Part shown: in pieces, positions 42,733-52,305 of the stretch
Position numbering within the stretch: position 1 is the stretch's first letter
Layout of the letters: each line of letters begins with the position of its first letter
Position numbers and translations under genes: made by a program
The notes under the pieces: model-generated
Databases searched by the model: none
Seen by the model: the letters and a program-made list of their open reading frames with translations, nothing else
What the model was told of the DNA's origin: nothing
Assembly: GCF_002940665.1 (NCBI RefSeq)
Contig: NZ_MIGY01000002.1
Location: forward strand, 1,408,783 to 1,472,782
From: Xanthomonas arboricola
GTDB taxonomy: Bacteria > Pseudomonadota > Gammaproteobacteria > Xanthomonadales > Xanthomonadaceae
Reading direction: 5' to 3'
Length of the DNA: 64,000 nt

Positions 42733-44838
42733 TCAGGCCGACGGTCCCAGCACCTCGTGCAGCTTTCCGCTGAACTCGCCCAGCGTAAACGGCTTGGCGA
42801 TCATGCTCATGCCTTCGGCAAGAAACTCGCCGCGATCGCGCGCGGTTTCCGCATAGCCGGTCATGAAGATCACCGGCAGATCGCGCCGCGACTGCCGCGC
42901 GATCTCTGCCAACTGGCGCCCGTTGAGTCCGGGCAGGCCGACATCGGTCACCAGCAGATCGATCCGCCGTTGCGAGGCCAGGATCGGCAGCGCCGCATCG
43001 GCGTCGGCCACCACATCGGCTTCATAACCCAACTCGTTGAGCAGTTCGGTCACCAGCAGCCGCACCTGCTCGTCGTCTTCCACCACCAGCACCTGCTGGC
43101 CGCGCCCGGCGACCACCGCGCCGGCTTGCGGTTGCGGCGCCAGCGCTTGCGGATGGAGACCGGCAGGCAGGTACAGGCTCACCGTGGTGCCCTTCCCCAA
43201 CTCGGACTCCACCCACACCTGCCCGTTGGACTGTTGCATGAAGCCGTAGATCATCGACATGCCCAGGCCGGTGCCCTGCCCGATCGGCTTGGTGGTGTAG
43301 AACGGTTCGAACACACGCTCCAGCACATCGGCCGGCATGCCGACGCCGCTGTCTGTCACCGACACCACCGCGTAACTGCCCGGTGCCAGCGTCACCCCGC
43401 GCCCGAGCTCCAGCGGCTGCCCTTCGACCTGCAACTGCCGGGTGGCGATGCGCAACTGCCCGCCAGCGGGCATCGCATCGCGGGCATTGATCGCCAGATT
43501 GAGCAGCGCGCTTTCCAGCTGGTTTTCGTCGACATACGCCTGCGGCAGGTCGGCCTGCAGGTCGGTTTCCAGATGCACCGATTCGCCCAGCGTGCGCGCC
43601 AGCAGTTCCTGCAGCGATACCACCAGATCGTTCAGATGCAGATGCCGCGCTTCCAGCGACTGCCGGCGCGAGAACGCCAGCAGCCGCTGCGTCAGTGCGG
43701 CCGCGCGCAAGGCCGATGCCGACGCCACATCCAGAAAGCGGCCCAGCCCCTCGGTGCGGCCTTGATCGATGCGCAGGCGCGCCAGGTCCAGCGCCGACAG
43801 GATCCCGGTCAGCATGTTGTTGAAGTCGTGTGCGATGCCGCCGGTCAGCTGGCCCACCGCTTCCATTTTCTGCGCCTGGCGCAACGCCGCTTCGCTGGAC
43901 TCGCGTGCCAGCATCTGCTGCTGCAGCTCGGCGGTGCGCTCGGCCACCTTGACCTCGAGCAGGCTGGCTTGCTGCTGGATCGACTCCAGCGCAAGCGCAC
44001 GCGCGGTGATGTCGGTGGCAAACACATGAAAGCCGTCCACCTTGCCGTCCGCAGCCAGGCGCGGCATATAGCGGATCTCCGCATCGCGCCGACGCCCGTC
44101 GGCGTGCGGCCAGCTGGCCTCCACCGTCAATGCCTGCCCGGCCAGTGCGGCTTCGATCCAGGCGCGACGCTCCTGCACCACCGCAGGTCCGACCACGTCC
44201 ACCAACGGACGCCCTATCACATCGGCAGGCGGGATGCCGATCCAGTCTTCATACGACCGGTTGGCAAACCGGTACACCAGGTTCTTGTCGATGAAGGCAA
44301 TCAGCACCGGCAGTGCGTCGGTGACGCGGCGCAGCTCGGCCTCGCTCGACATCAACGCCGCCTTGTTTTCGGCCAACTGCGCCATCTGGTCGCGGATCAC
44401 GAACTGCTTCTGTCGCGATCGCAATGCGGTGGAAATCGCGCTCAGCAATGAAGACGAACTCAGCGGCCGTTCCAGCTCGATGACGTTGGTGACTTCCGGC
44501 GGCAGCGTGGCCTGACGCCCACGATGAGTGCCGCGCGGCGCACGCAGCAGCACGAACGGAATATCCGACCATGCGGCCTGACTCTGCAGGACGTGCGAGA
44601 GCTGCTGCAGATCGCCGCCGACCGCCTCTTCGGTCAACACCACCACGCCAGAGGCATCGAGCAGGTCGTCCGCCAGCGCAACCAGCGAGCCGTACACCCG
44701 GCGCGTCAGCCCGCGCTGACCGACGATCCCGGCAATGCTCTCCGCATCGCGGCCGAATGGCGCGATGATGTGGACGATGGATCCATCCGGATCACAGGTA
44801 GTCAAGTGGACGATCCAGCAACGGCGTATCGTCCCCAA
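42733..44838 (-). CDS. hybrid histidine kinase with N-terminal pseudo-receiver, PAS, kinase and receiver domains
   Basis: A 701-residue cytoplasmic sensor kinase. Residues about 20-140 have a receiver-like fold but show VVVLTEE where the phospho-acceptor Asp would be. A PAS domain (about 170-285) precedes a coiled coil, the phospho-acceptor H337 in [11 protein letters not shown], the ATPase domain with [11 protein letters not shown], and [16 protein letters not shown]-terminal receiver carries D632 in VTDVGLPG. The start overlaps the end of the KaiC-like gene by 47 bases; a TTG near residue 12 would also overlap. Tight overlap suggests that the two proteins act together. There is no membrane segment. 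Confidence 0.92.
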   Translation of the reverse strand: MGTIRRCWIVHLTTCDPDGSIVHIIAPFGRDAESIAGIVGQRGLTRRVYGSLVALADDLLDASGVVVLTEEAVGGDLQQLSHVLQSQAAWSDIPFVLLRAPRGTHRGRQATLPPEVTNVIELERPLSSSSLLSAISTALRSRQKQFVIRDQMAQLAENKAALMSSEAELRRVTDALPVLIAFIDKNLVYRFANRSYEDWIGIPPADVIGRPLVDVVGPAVVQERRAWIEAALAGQALTVEASWPHADGRRRDAEIRYMPRLAADGKVDGFHVFATDITARALALESIQQQASLLEVKVAERTAELQQQMLARESSEAALRQAQKMEAVGQLTGGIAHDFNNMLTGILSALDLARLRIDQGRTEGLGRFLDVASASALRAAALTQRLLAFSRRQSLEARHLHLNDLVVSLQELLARTLGESVHLETDLQADLPQAYVDENQLESALLNLAINARDAMPAGGQLRIATRQLQVEGQPLELGRGVTLAPGSYAVVSVTDSGVGMPADVLERVFEPFYTTKPIGQGTGLGMSMIYGFMQQSNGQVWVESELGKGTTVSLYLPAGLHPQALAPQPQAGAVVAGRGQQVLVVEDDEQVRLLVTELLNELGYEADVVADADAALPILASQRRIDLLVTDVGLPGLNGRQLAEIARQSRRDLPVIFMTGYAETARDRGEFLAEGMSMIAKPFTLGEFSGKLHEVLGPSA

Positions 44839-46306
44839 CGAAATGCGGAGTACCGGTCAGCACGCCGTGGAATTTCTCCAGCGGCTCGCTCAGGTGGATA
44901 CCGCTCGTCCCGATGCGCAACTCGCGGATCGAATCCTCATGCGCGCCACTGCGGTTCTTGATCACCGACAAGGCCTTGCGGATGCGCCCTTGCGCTTCGA
45001 AGAAGCGGAACAGGATGACGGTATCGGCCATGTAGGAGATGTTGAGGTTGCCGGTGGACATCGTGCCGACCAGGCCGTGCTGCGGATTGACCAGGAATGT
45101 GGTTACACCGCTCTGGTTGAGGTACGACAACAACTCGTGCATCTGCAGCATCAGCTGTTTTTCCTGCGGCATCGAGGTGAGATAGCCGTTGAGGCTATCG
45201 ATCACCAGCACGCGGCAGTCGCGCTGTTCCACACTGGCGCGCACCGCCCAGGCAAATTCGCCCGGGGTCAGCTCGGCCGGATCCATCTGATGCAATTCCA
45301 GCAGACCCGCGTCCAGATACTTGCGCAGGTCCATGCCCAGGCTCTCGGCTCGCGTCAGCAAGGTACCGGTGCGCTCGTCGAACTCCAGGATGCAGCAATG
45401 CTCGCCGCGCTCGCAGGCGGCGGCCACGTACTGCAGCGCGATGTTGGTCTTGCCGGAACCGGCAGGCCCGGTCAGCAGCGTGCTGGTACCGCGCAGCGGC
45501 CCGCCGTGCAACAGCGCATCGACACGCTCCACGCCACTGGACACCAGATCGCCAACGAACGGCACATGGTGATCGGAGGCGATCAGGCGCGGAAAGATCC
45601 GCATGCCGCCGGTGGTGATGGTGATGTCGTGGTAGCCAGCGATGAAATCCACGCCGCGCAGTTTCTGCACCTGCATGCGCCGACGCGCCGCACCGAAATC
45701 CAACGTCATGCGTTCCAGCGAAATCACCCCATGGCACAGACTGTGCAGATGCGCATCGCGTTGGCCGTTCTCGCCGGTGAGGTCGTCTACCAGAAACAAG
45801 GTGATGTTGCGCGGCGCAAAGAACTGCTTGAGCGCCAGCACCTGGCGCCGATAGCGCAGCGAGTCCTGTGCCAGCAGGCGCAACTCGGACAACGAGTCGA
45901 ATACCACCCGTGTCGGCTTGACCCGATCGACCTCTGCCTGGATCAGCTTGATGGTGCCATCCAGCTCCGTTTCCCACGGATGCAGAATGGACTGCTGGCG
46001 TCCATCGCCCAGGAACGCTTCGGCCGATGCCAGCTCGAAGATATGCAGCGCATCCAACGACCAGTCATGCGACGCAGCCACTTCGGTGAGCTCGTCGATG
46101 GTCTCCGACAAGGTCACGTACAGACAACTCTCGTCCTTGGCAGCGCCATCGAGCAGGAACTGCAGTGCCATGGTGGTCTTGCCCGAGCCGGGCTGGCCCT
46201 CCAGCAAGTACAGGCGGTTGGCCGGCAGGCCGCCGCGCAGAATGGTGTCAAGCCCTGTCGTACCAGTCGTAATGCGGTTTGCGATCATCGGCTTCAGATT
46301 TCCCAT
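44792..46306 (-). CDS. KaiC-like double RecA-fold ATPase
   Basis: A 504-residue protein with two KaiC-type domains. Walker A motifs are EGQPGSGKTT near residue 40 and TGPAGSGKTN near 284; the catalytic acidic positions following them read SE (67-68) and DE (310-311). The region equal to the KaiC autophosphorylation site reads NISYMADTV, with S424 retained and Tyr at the threonine position. KaiC is the clock ATPase of cyanobacteria; non-cyanobacterial relatives are linked to stress signalling. No kaiA or kaiB is present. ATGs at 46351 and 46288 are alternative starts. It overlaps a hybrid kinase and is divergent from a response regulator. Confidence 0.93.
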   Translation of the reverse strand: MGNLKPMIANRITTGTTGLDTILRGGLPANRLYLLEGQPGSGKTTMALQFLLDGAAKDESCLYVTLSETIDELTEVAASHDWSLDALHIFELASAEAFLGDGRQQSILHPWETELDGTIKLIQAEVDRVKPTRVVFDSLSELRLLAQDSLRYRRQVLALKQFFAPRNITLFLVDDLTGENGQRDAHLHSLCHGVISLERMTLDFGAARRRMQVQKLRGVDFIAGYHDITITTGGMRIFPRLIASDHHVPFVGDLVSSGVERVDALLHGGPLRGTSTLLTGPAGSGKTNIALQYVAAACERGEHCCILEFDERTGTLLTRAESLGMDLRKYLDAGLLELHQMDPAELTPGEFAWAVRASVEQRDCRVLVIDSLNGYLTSMPQEKQLMLQMHELLSYLNQSGVTTFLVNPQHGLVGTMSTGNLNISYMADTVILFRFFEAQGRIRKALSVIKNRSGAHEDSIRELRIGTSGIHLSEPLEKFHGVLTGTPHFVGDDTPLLDRPLDYL

Positions 46307-46513
46307 AGGCTTAAATTTATCACGGGCGCGTGATCGACCGCTGCGCGCCACTGAATGGATCAGATTGCTTGGCGCGGCTTGAGCGCTGGCGATACCGCCA
46401 TGGTGCCGTGACCTGCGCCGCGCTTGATGCCGGTTGCGACACGTTCGTCACGCGCCCAGGCCTAGCGTTGCACCTGAAGTGCATCGCATGGTTGCGATCG
46501 CTCGAGGACAGCG

Positions 46514-46888
46514 GTGAATCACGCATCATGCAGCGCCCGTATCCTGTTGGTCGAAGACGACGATGCCATTCGTGCGCTGACCGCAGATATCCTGAGTGAC
46601 GAGGGCTATCGGGTCACCGCTTCTTCCGACGCCGAGCAGGCACTGGAGCAGCTCAACCATGCGCGTCCGTTCGATCTGCTGCTCTCGGACATCTGCCTGC
46701 CTGGCATGAACGGGCGCGACCTGGCAGACAACGCGCGCCGCCTGTACCCCGCCTTGCCTGTCGTGTTCATGACCGGCTACGCCGGTTCCATCGCCAAGCG
46801 CGCGGATTTTCTGGATACCGGCATGCGGCTGCTGACCAAGCCGTTTTCATTGCGCGACCTGTTGGGCATCGTGCAAACCGCGCTGTAG
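46514..46888 (+). CDS. single-domain response regulator
   Basis: A 124-residue stand-alone receiver. ILLVEDDDAIRALTADILSD gives the acidic pair, LLLSDICLPGMNGRDL holds the phospho-acceptor Asp near residue 57, FMTGYA the switch Thr and LLTKPFSLRDLL the conserved Lys. No output domain follows, so it probably relays phosphate or binds a partner, as CheY does. The start is a GTG. It is divergent from the KaiC-like gene and convergent with the second hybrid kinase, placing it within one signalling cluster. Confidence 0.92.
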   Translation: MNHASCSARILLVEDDDAIRALTADILSDEGYRVTASSDAEQALEQLNHARPFDLLLSDICLPGMNGRDLADNARRLYPALPVVFMTGYAGSIAKRADFLDTGMRLLTKPFSLRDLLGIVQTAL

Positions 46889-46927
46889 GCAAGCCGTCCG
46901 GGTTGTCGCCACGCCTGCATGCACGCT

Positions 46928-49786
46928 TCAGGGCGATCCGCGCTCCAGCAATTGCGCCACGCGGCGTTCCAGGTCCACCGCCAGAAACGGCTTGGTCAGC
47001 ACCTCCATGCCCTCCTCCAGCTGCCCCGCGCCCACTGCCGCCGTTGCCGCGTAGCCGGTGACGAACAGCACCGGCAGCGTCGGTCGGTGCTGTCGCCCCG
47101 CGTCGGCAACCTGACGCCCGTTCAATCCGCCGGTCAGCCCGACGTCGGTCACCAGCAGATCGATCGTCTCCTGCGAGCGCAGGCGCTCCACCGCCGCGCT
47201 ACCTTCTGCCGTCTCGATGACGCGGTAACCCGCTTCGCTCAGCACCTCGGACATCAGCACGCGGATCGGGGTTTCATCTTCCACCAGCAGCACCGTGCAA
47301 CGCTGCGCCACCGAGCGCAGCGGTTGCTCGGTCGCCGGCACCACCTCATCGTGCGCCAGCACGCCATTGAAGCGCGGCAGGTACAACGCCATCGTGGTGC
47401 CGACGCCCACCTCCGAATCGATCCGCACGTGGCCGCCGGACTGGCGGGTGAACCCGTAGATCATCGACAGCCCCAGACCGGTGCCCTGCCCGATCGGCTT
47501 GGTGGTGAAGAACGGCTCGAACACCTTGGACATCACGTCGGCGCTCATGCCGGTGCCGGTGTCCTGCACGCTCAGGCATACGTACTCGCCGATCGGCAGC
47601 TCCAGCTGCTGAGCGGCGCCGGCCTCCAGCAAACGGTTGGCGACAGCGATGGTGAGCTCGCCGCCATCGGGCATCGCATCGCGCGCGTTGATGCACAGGT
47701 TCAATAGCGCGTTTTCCAGCTGTGGCGCATCCACCAGCACTTTCCAGGCGTCGGTTGCAGGACGCAGCCGCAACGCAATCGAGGGGCCCAGCGTGCGCGC
47801 GATGATGTCATGCATGCCCTGCACCAGTGCCTGCACCTCCAGCGCGGTGGGCGCCAGGGTCTGCCGGCGCGAAAACGCCAGCAGTCGCTGGGTCAACGCG
47901 GTGGCGCGCGCGGCGCTGGATTGCGCCATCTCCACATAGCGCTCCAGACGATCGTACTTGCCCTGCTCGATTCGCGCCTGCAGCAGCTCCAGGCCGACGC
48001 TGATCGCCGTCAGCAGGTTGTTGAAGTCGTGCGCCAACCCGCCGGTCAGCTGACCGACCGCCTCCATCTTCTGACTCTGGCGCAGCTTTTCCTCGGCCAG
48101 CAGCAGCGCCGCGCTGCGTTCGCGCACGCGCTCTTCCAGCGTTTCGGTCAACTGACGCAGCTGCTGTTCGGCCAGCCGCTTGTCGGTGATGTCGGCAGCG
48201 GTGCCGAACCACTCCACGATCTGCTCGCGCTCGTCCAGCAAGGGGATCGCGCGCATCAGGGTCCACCCCACCTGCTGATTGGCATCCAGCACGCGATACT
48301 CCACATCCAGCCCGGTCTTGTTGATGATCGAATGCGCAATGGCTTCGGACAGCCGCGCACGATCGTCCGGGTGCACCATCTCCTGCTGCCAGTTCAAGCT
48401 TGCCGAGAGCGCATCGCTCAGCGCCCCCTCGCCAACCAGTTGGCGAAGCTCGCGCCAGTCGGCGGTGGCCGAAAAGATCGATTGCGAGGATGCACGCACC
48501 AGCGCATCCAGCCGGCGCTCGCTCGCGCGCAGGGCTTCGCTGGCCAGCCGCTCGGCGGTACGGTCGCGCAACACCTTGACAAAGCCGATAGCCGCGCCGG
48601 TTTCTTCACGTAGCACCATCAGCGAACCGTTCGCCCAGAACCGCTGGCCGGACTTGCGCACGTGCCAGCGCTCGTCCATGCCGCTACCGCTTTCCAGCGC
48701 CGCCGCTGCCTCGATCAGGATCTGCCGGCGCTCCACATCCTCTGGGGTAAAGGTGCGCTCCAGCGTCTGGCCCAGCATCTCAGTCTCGCTCCATCCCAGA
48801 ATGCGCTGTGCACCCTCGTTCCAGGACGTCACCAAGCCGTGCAAATCGGTTGCGATGATCGCGTAGTCCATCACGCTGTCCAGGATCTGCCGGTTGCGCA
48901 CTTCCGCCTCGCGCACCGCGCGTTCCAGGCCGATGCGGTCGGTTATGTCCAGGCCCTGCACGAAGATGCCGGAAACGGTGCCGTCGGCACCGGCAATCGG
49001 CTGATAGACCAGATCCAGCAGGCGCGGCTCCACCGCGCCGCCGGGCTCGGCCTGCACGTTGTAGGCGAGCGCATTGGCCGCATAGGCGCGTCCGGACTGA
49101 TACACCTCGTCCAGGCGGTGCAGATGCCCCTGCTCGACCATATCCGGCAAGGCTTCGGCCAGCGGCTTGCCGATCACGTCGCGGTGCCCGATCAGGCGCG
49201 AATAGCACGGGTTGGCGAACTCCACCCGATGCTGCGGACCGCTGAGGAACGCCATGAACATCGGCGCCTGCTCGAACAACCGGATCAGCCGCTCGTGCTC
49301 ATCGGCAAGACGGTTTTGCGCCACCTTGCGGTCGGTGACTTCGTTGGTGACGCAGAACGCGCCGCCCACACGCCCATCGTCCAGATAGATCGGCGAGAAC
49401 GAGAACGTCCACCAGGTGTCTTCCGGCGTGCCATAGCGGTTCATGCCGATCGGCACCTCCTCGAAGCGCGAGGCGCGCCCCGCGAACGCGGCTTCGATCG
49501 GCGCACGCACCGCCCCCCATGCATCGGCCCACAACTCCCGCAGCGGCGCGCCCAGCGCATGCGGTTGCCGCGGCCCCAGGATCGGCGCATAGGCATCGTT
49601 GTAGAAAAAGGTCAGCGCATCGCCCCACACCACATACATGCTTTCCGGCGAGCTGAGCATCAGGCTGACAGCATTGCGCAGCGGCGACGGCCACTGCGCA
49701 CTCGGCCCCAGCGGCGTTGCGGCCCAATCGTAGGCGCGCACGGCCTGCGCCATGGCGCTCTCGCCATAAGGAAACGACGCACTCAT
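46928..49786 (-). CDS. multi-PAS hybrid histidine kinase
   Basis: A 952-residue cytoplasmic sensor kinase. Four PAS-like modules cover about residues 30-155, 165-290, 295-412 and 422-535, followed by a coiled coil, the phospho-acceptor H586 in GGLAHDFNNLL, an ATPase domain with [16 protein letters not shown] and GQGTGLGLSMIYGF, and a receiver with D881 in VTDVGLTGG. The kinase and receiver parts closely resemble those of the kinase at 42733-44838, so the two are probably related by duplication. It is convergent with the single-domain regulator. The signal sensed cannot be told. Confidence 0.93.
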   Translation of the reverse strand: MSASFPYGESAMAQAVRAYDWAATPLGPSAQWPSPLRNAVSLMLSSPESMYVVWGDALTFFYNDAYAPILGPRQPHALGAPLRELWADAWGAVRAPIEAAFAGRASRFEEVPIGMNRYGTPEDTWWTFSFSPIYLDDGRVGGAFCVTNEVTDRKVAQNRLADEHERLIRLFEQAPMFMAFLSGPQHRVEFANPCYSRLIGHRDVIGKPLAEALPDMVEQGHLHRLDEVYQSGRAYAANALAYNVQAEPGGAVEPRLLDLVYQPIAGADGTVSGIFVQGLDITDRIGLERAVREAEVRNRQILDSVMDYAIIATDLHGLVTSWNEGAQRILGWSETEMLGQTLERTFTPEDVERRQILIEAAAALESGSGMDERWHVRKSGQRFWANGSLMVLREETGAAIGFVKVLRDRTAERLASEALRASERRLDALVRASSQSIFSATADWRELRQLVGEGALSDALSASLNWQQEMVHPDDRARLSEAIAHSIINKTGLDVEYRVLDANQQVGWTLMRAIPLLDEREQIVEWFGTAADITDKRLAEQQLRQLTETLEERVRERSAALLLAEEKLRQSQKMEAVGQLTGGLAHDFNNLLTAISVGLELLQARIEQGKYDRLERYVEMAQSSAARATALTQRLLAFSRRQTLAPTALEVQALVQGMHDIIARTLGPSIALRLRPATDAWKVLVDAPQLENALLNLCINARDAMPDGGELTIAVANRLLEAGAAQQLELPIGEYVCLSVQDTGTGMSADVMSKVFEPFFTTKPIGQGTGLGLSMIYGFTRQSGGHVRIDSEVGVGTTMALYLPRFNGVLAHDEVVPATEQPLRSVAQRCTVLLVEDETPIRVLMSEVLSEAGYRVIETAEGSAAVERLRSQETIDLLVTDVGLTGGLNGRQVADAGRQHRPTLPVLFVTGYAATAAVGAGQLEEGMEVLTKPFLAVDLERRVAQLLERGSP

Positions 49787-50172
49787 GCGGCGCCCAGGCG
49801 TGCTGCCGTCCAGCGGCAGTCGTCGTATGCGCGGTACGCAACGCGGTGCGCAGCCAGCTTACCAATCACACAAACAAGCATTTTTTCCGAACCATTGAAC
49901 AAGACTCAAAGGGCCAACGCCGCGCATCGCCGACTGGCAGGACCGGATAGGCCGACATGCCGGCCTGACCTGCAACCAACGCCATCCGGCGTCGCCGTTG
50001 GCGCCCTGCACGGCATGCAGCGCCCGCCTAAGTTACAACACTCACGTGACGATGCGTCCCGATTGCGTGCAGGCCCCACCACGGCGCGCGTTGCTGCGCG
50101 GCACCCGTCAGATCCCTCGCCGTGGCGCGCAGGCGATGTTCCGTGGTGCGCGTGCCCGGATAAAATCGCAAG
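49787..50172. other. divergent promoter region, no gene seen
   Basis: This 386-bp stretch separates the divergent hybrid kinase and marR genes. It holds a short A/T-richer part near 49860-49910 that could carry promoters. I see no credible open frame. Confidence 0.5.
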
Positions 50173-50667
50173 ATGGCCGAAAGGCGTGGCACGGTGACGC
50201 AGATGCAGGATCGCGACGTACTCATTCATCCTCTGGCTGCGGTGGCACCGGGGTATTTGGCCAACCATGCTGCACGGGTCTTCAATCGTCTGGTAGATGC
50301 GCAACTGCGACCGCACGGCATGTCGCTGGCCCTGATCGGGCCGGTCATGCTGTTGTCCTGGAAAGGGCCGATGCTGCAACGCGACCTGGTGATCGACTCG
50401 GCAGTCAAGCAGCCGGCAATGGTGGCCCTGCTGGACAAGCTGGAGGGCCTGGAGCTGGTCAAGCGCTCGCCGACGCCGCAGGACCGCCGCGCTGCGGTGG
50501 TCTCGCTCACACCCCGCGGACGCAAGATCGCCGCCATCGGCGGCCAGATACTGATCGATCTGAATGCCGATGCGCTGAAGGACTTCGCACCCGAGGAAGC
50601 ACAGCAGACTGTCGCGTTCATGCAGCGCCTGATCGTCAATCTGGAGCAGCGCGACCAGGACATGTAA
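50173..50667 (+). CDS. MarR-family transcriptional regulator
   Basis: A 164-residue winged-helix regulator. The recognition helix lies in DSAVKQPAMVALLDKLEGLE near residues 75-95, followed by the wing VKRSPTPQDRRAAVVSLTPRG, the MarR signature. Such proteins repress neighbouring genes until a small aromatic ligand binds. It precedes a FAD monooxygenase by 36 bp on the same strand, and an inverted repeat overlaps its stop codon. ATG at 50203 is an alternative start. Confidence 0.92.
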   Translation: MAERRGTVTQMQDRDVLIHPLAAVAPGYLANHAARVFNRLVDAQLRPHGMSLALIGPVMLLSWKGPMLQRDLVIDSAVKQPAMVALLDKLEGLELVKRSPTPQDRRAAVVSLTPRGRKIAAIGGQILIDLNADALKDFAPEEAQQTVAFMQRLIVNLEQRDQDM

Positions 50668-50683
50668 TATCACGCCTGATATT
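50666..50683. promoter_or_regulatory. inverted repeat between marR and the monooxygenase gene, candidate operator
   Basis: AATATCA and TGATATT form a perfect 7-bp dyad around CGCC. The first arm overlaps the marR stop codon, and the second ends 20 bases before the monooxygenase ATG. MarR proteins bind palindromes of about this size, so it may allow separate control of the second gene. Confidence 0.5.
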
Positions 50684-50703
50684 TATTCCTCGGGTGATCC
50701 GTC

Positions 50704-51888
50704 ATGTCGCGTCGCATCCTCATCACCGGCGCAAGCGTCGCCGGCAACACCGTGGCTTGGGCGCTCGCCCAGCGGGGATTTGACGTCAGCGTCGTCGAGC
50801 AGGCCGCGCAGTTTCGCGATGGCGGGCAGAACATCGACGTGCGCGGCGTCGGCCGCGAGGTCCTGCAGCGAATGGACCTGGAGCAGGCCGCACTCGAGCA
50901 CGGCACCGGCGAGGAAGGCACCGCCTGGGTCGACGAACACGGCCATGCGGTGGCGACCTTCAAGACCGACGACATCGACGGCGATGGCCCGACCGCAGAA
51001 CTGGAAATCCTGCGCGGCGACCTCGCCCGCCTGATCTACGATGCCGCCCGCCAGAAAGCCGAGTATCGGTTCGGCGACCGCATCGCCGGCATCGACGACG
51101 ACGGCGATGCGGCCACCGTCCGCTTCCGCAGCGGACGCCGCGACCGCTTCGATGCCGTCATCGTCGCCGAAGGCGTCGGCTCGGCCACACGCGAGATGCT
51201 GTTCCCCGACGAGAACGACCCGCGCTGGATGGATCTGACCATTGCCTACTTCACCATCGCACGCACCGCCGACGATGACCGCCTATGGCGCTGGTATCAC
51301 ACCACCGGCGGGCGCAGCATCTCGCTGCGCCCGGACCAGCACGGCACCACGCGCGCCATGCTGTCGCTGCAGAAGGTTTCCGAGGGCGAGCAGGACTGGG
51401 ACATGGCAACCCAAAAGGCCTATCTGCGCGAACGCTTCACCGACGCCGGTTGGCAGGCTGCGCGGGTTTTGGACGGCATGGACACCACCGACGATTTCTA
51501 CTTCGATGCCTTGCGGCAGGTGCGCATGCCGCGCTGGCACGCTGACCGCGTCGTGCTGACCGGCGACGCTGCCTGGTGCGCAACCCCGCTGGCCGGCATC
51601 GGCGCCACCCTGGCGGTCACCGGCGGCTACGTGCTGGCCAACGAGATCGCACGCGCGGCGACGCTGGAACAGGCCTTTGCCGCCTACGCCGACGCCATGC
51701 GGCCGATGGTGGAACAAGGCCAGGGCGTGCCGAAGATCGGCCCGCGCCTGATGAATCCGCATAGCCGCCTCGGCATCCAGCTGCTGCACGGCGCACTGAA
51801 ATTCGCCAGCCAACCCAGCATCCAGAACATTGCCGCCAAGCTGATGACGCCGTCGATGAAGGCGCCGGATCTGTCGCGCTATGACTGA
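50704..51888 (+). CDS. FAD-dependent monooxygenase (PHBH/TetX-like)
   Basis: A 394-residue class A flavoprotein monooxygenase. The Rossmann motif is ILITGASVAGNTVAWALAQRG at the N-terminus (GxSxxG type), the DG-type region appears as FDAVIVAEGVGSATRE and the FAD-ribityl contact motif as VVLTGDAAWCATPLAGIGAT. Relatives include TetX and enzymes acting on aromatic compounds; substrate is unknown. It is probably cotranscribed with the marR gene just upstream, which suggests induction by an aromatic or antibiotic-like compound. Confidence 0.92.
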   Translation: MSRRILITGASVAGNTVAWALAQRGFDVSVVEQAAQFRDGGQNIDVRGVGREVLQRMDLEQAALEHGTGEEGTAWVDEHGHAVATFKTDDIDGDGPTAELEILRGDLARLIYDAARQKAEYRFGDRIAGIDDDGDAATVRFRSGRRDRFDAVIVAEGVGSATREMLFPDENDPRWMDLTIAYFTIARTADDDRLWRWYHTTGGRSISLRPDQHGTTRAMLSLQKVSEGEQDWDMATQKAYLRERFTDAGWQAARVLDGMDTTDDFYFDALRQVRMPRWHADRVVLTGDAAWCATPLAGIGATLAVTGGYVLANEIARAATLEQAFAAYADAMRPMVEQGQGVPKIGPRLMNPHSRLGIQLLHGALKFASQPSIQNIAAKLMTPSMKAPDLSRYD

Positions 51889-52305
51889 AGCGGTCTAGAT
51901 CGGTGGCGCTGCTGACGTAGCGGCACTCTGTGTCTGTACTACATCGACACCCGCAAGTGGCCGCAGCCCCTCGCAGCGGCCGTCGCAACGACTCGGCGAC
52001 CCGCCAAGACCGATCCGCCTGTTGCCGACGCCGACCGGCGCTGCAGCACTGCCAGGCGGCCGGGCTTGGCGGCTTGCGACTTCGATCGCCCTGGCCTGGC
52101 GGCAGTGCGAAGCCAACCGTAGATGAATCCCACCGTGGCGAGCGGTTTCATTTCTGATGGCGCAGGCCGCTAACGAACACGTCGAGACATCCTTCGTGCA
52201 GCGGTCACGCTGCCGACCCCATCGGTGTCCCGGGCGCATCGCCTCCCAGCTGTTGCTGGGACTCTTCCTGCTTTTCCGCTAGCCGGATCACCGATCAAAC
52301 TCCCT
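51889..52305. other. gap without a recognised gene
   Basis: A 417-bp GC-rich region lies between the monooxygenase gene and a chemotaxis receptor. Short frames cross it, including an in-frame extension of the receptor, but none looks like a gene. The receptor promoter presumably lies near its right end. Confidence 0.5.

Noticed and set aside
42733..49786. kaiA or kaiB genes next to the KaiC-like ATPase
   Set aside because: I looked on both strands for a small thioredoxin-like kaiB frame and for kaiA; none is present within the cluster.
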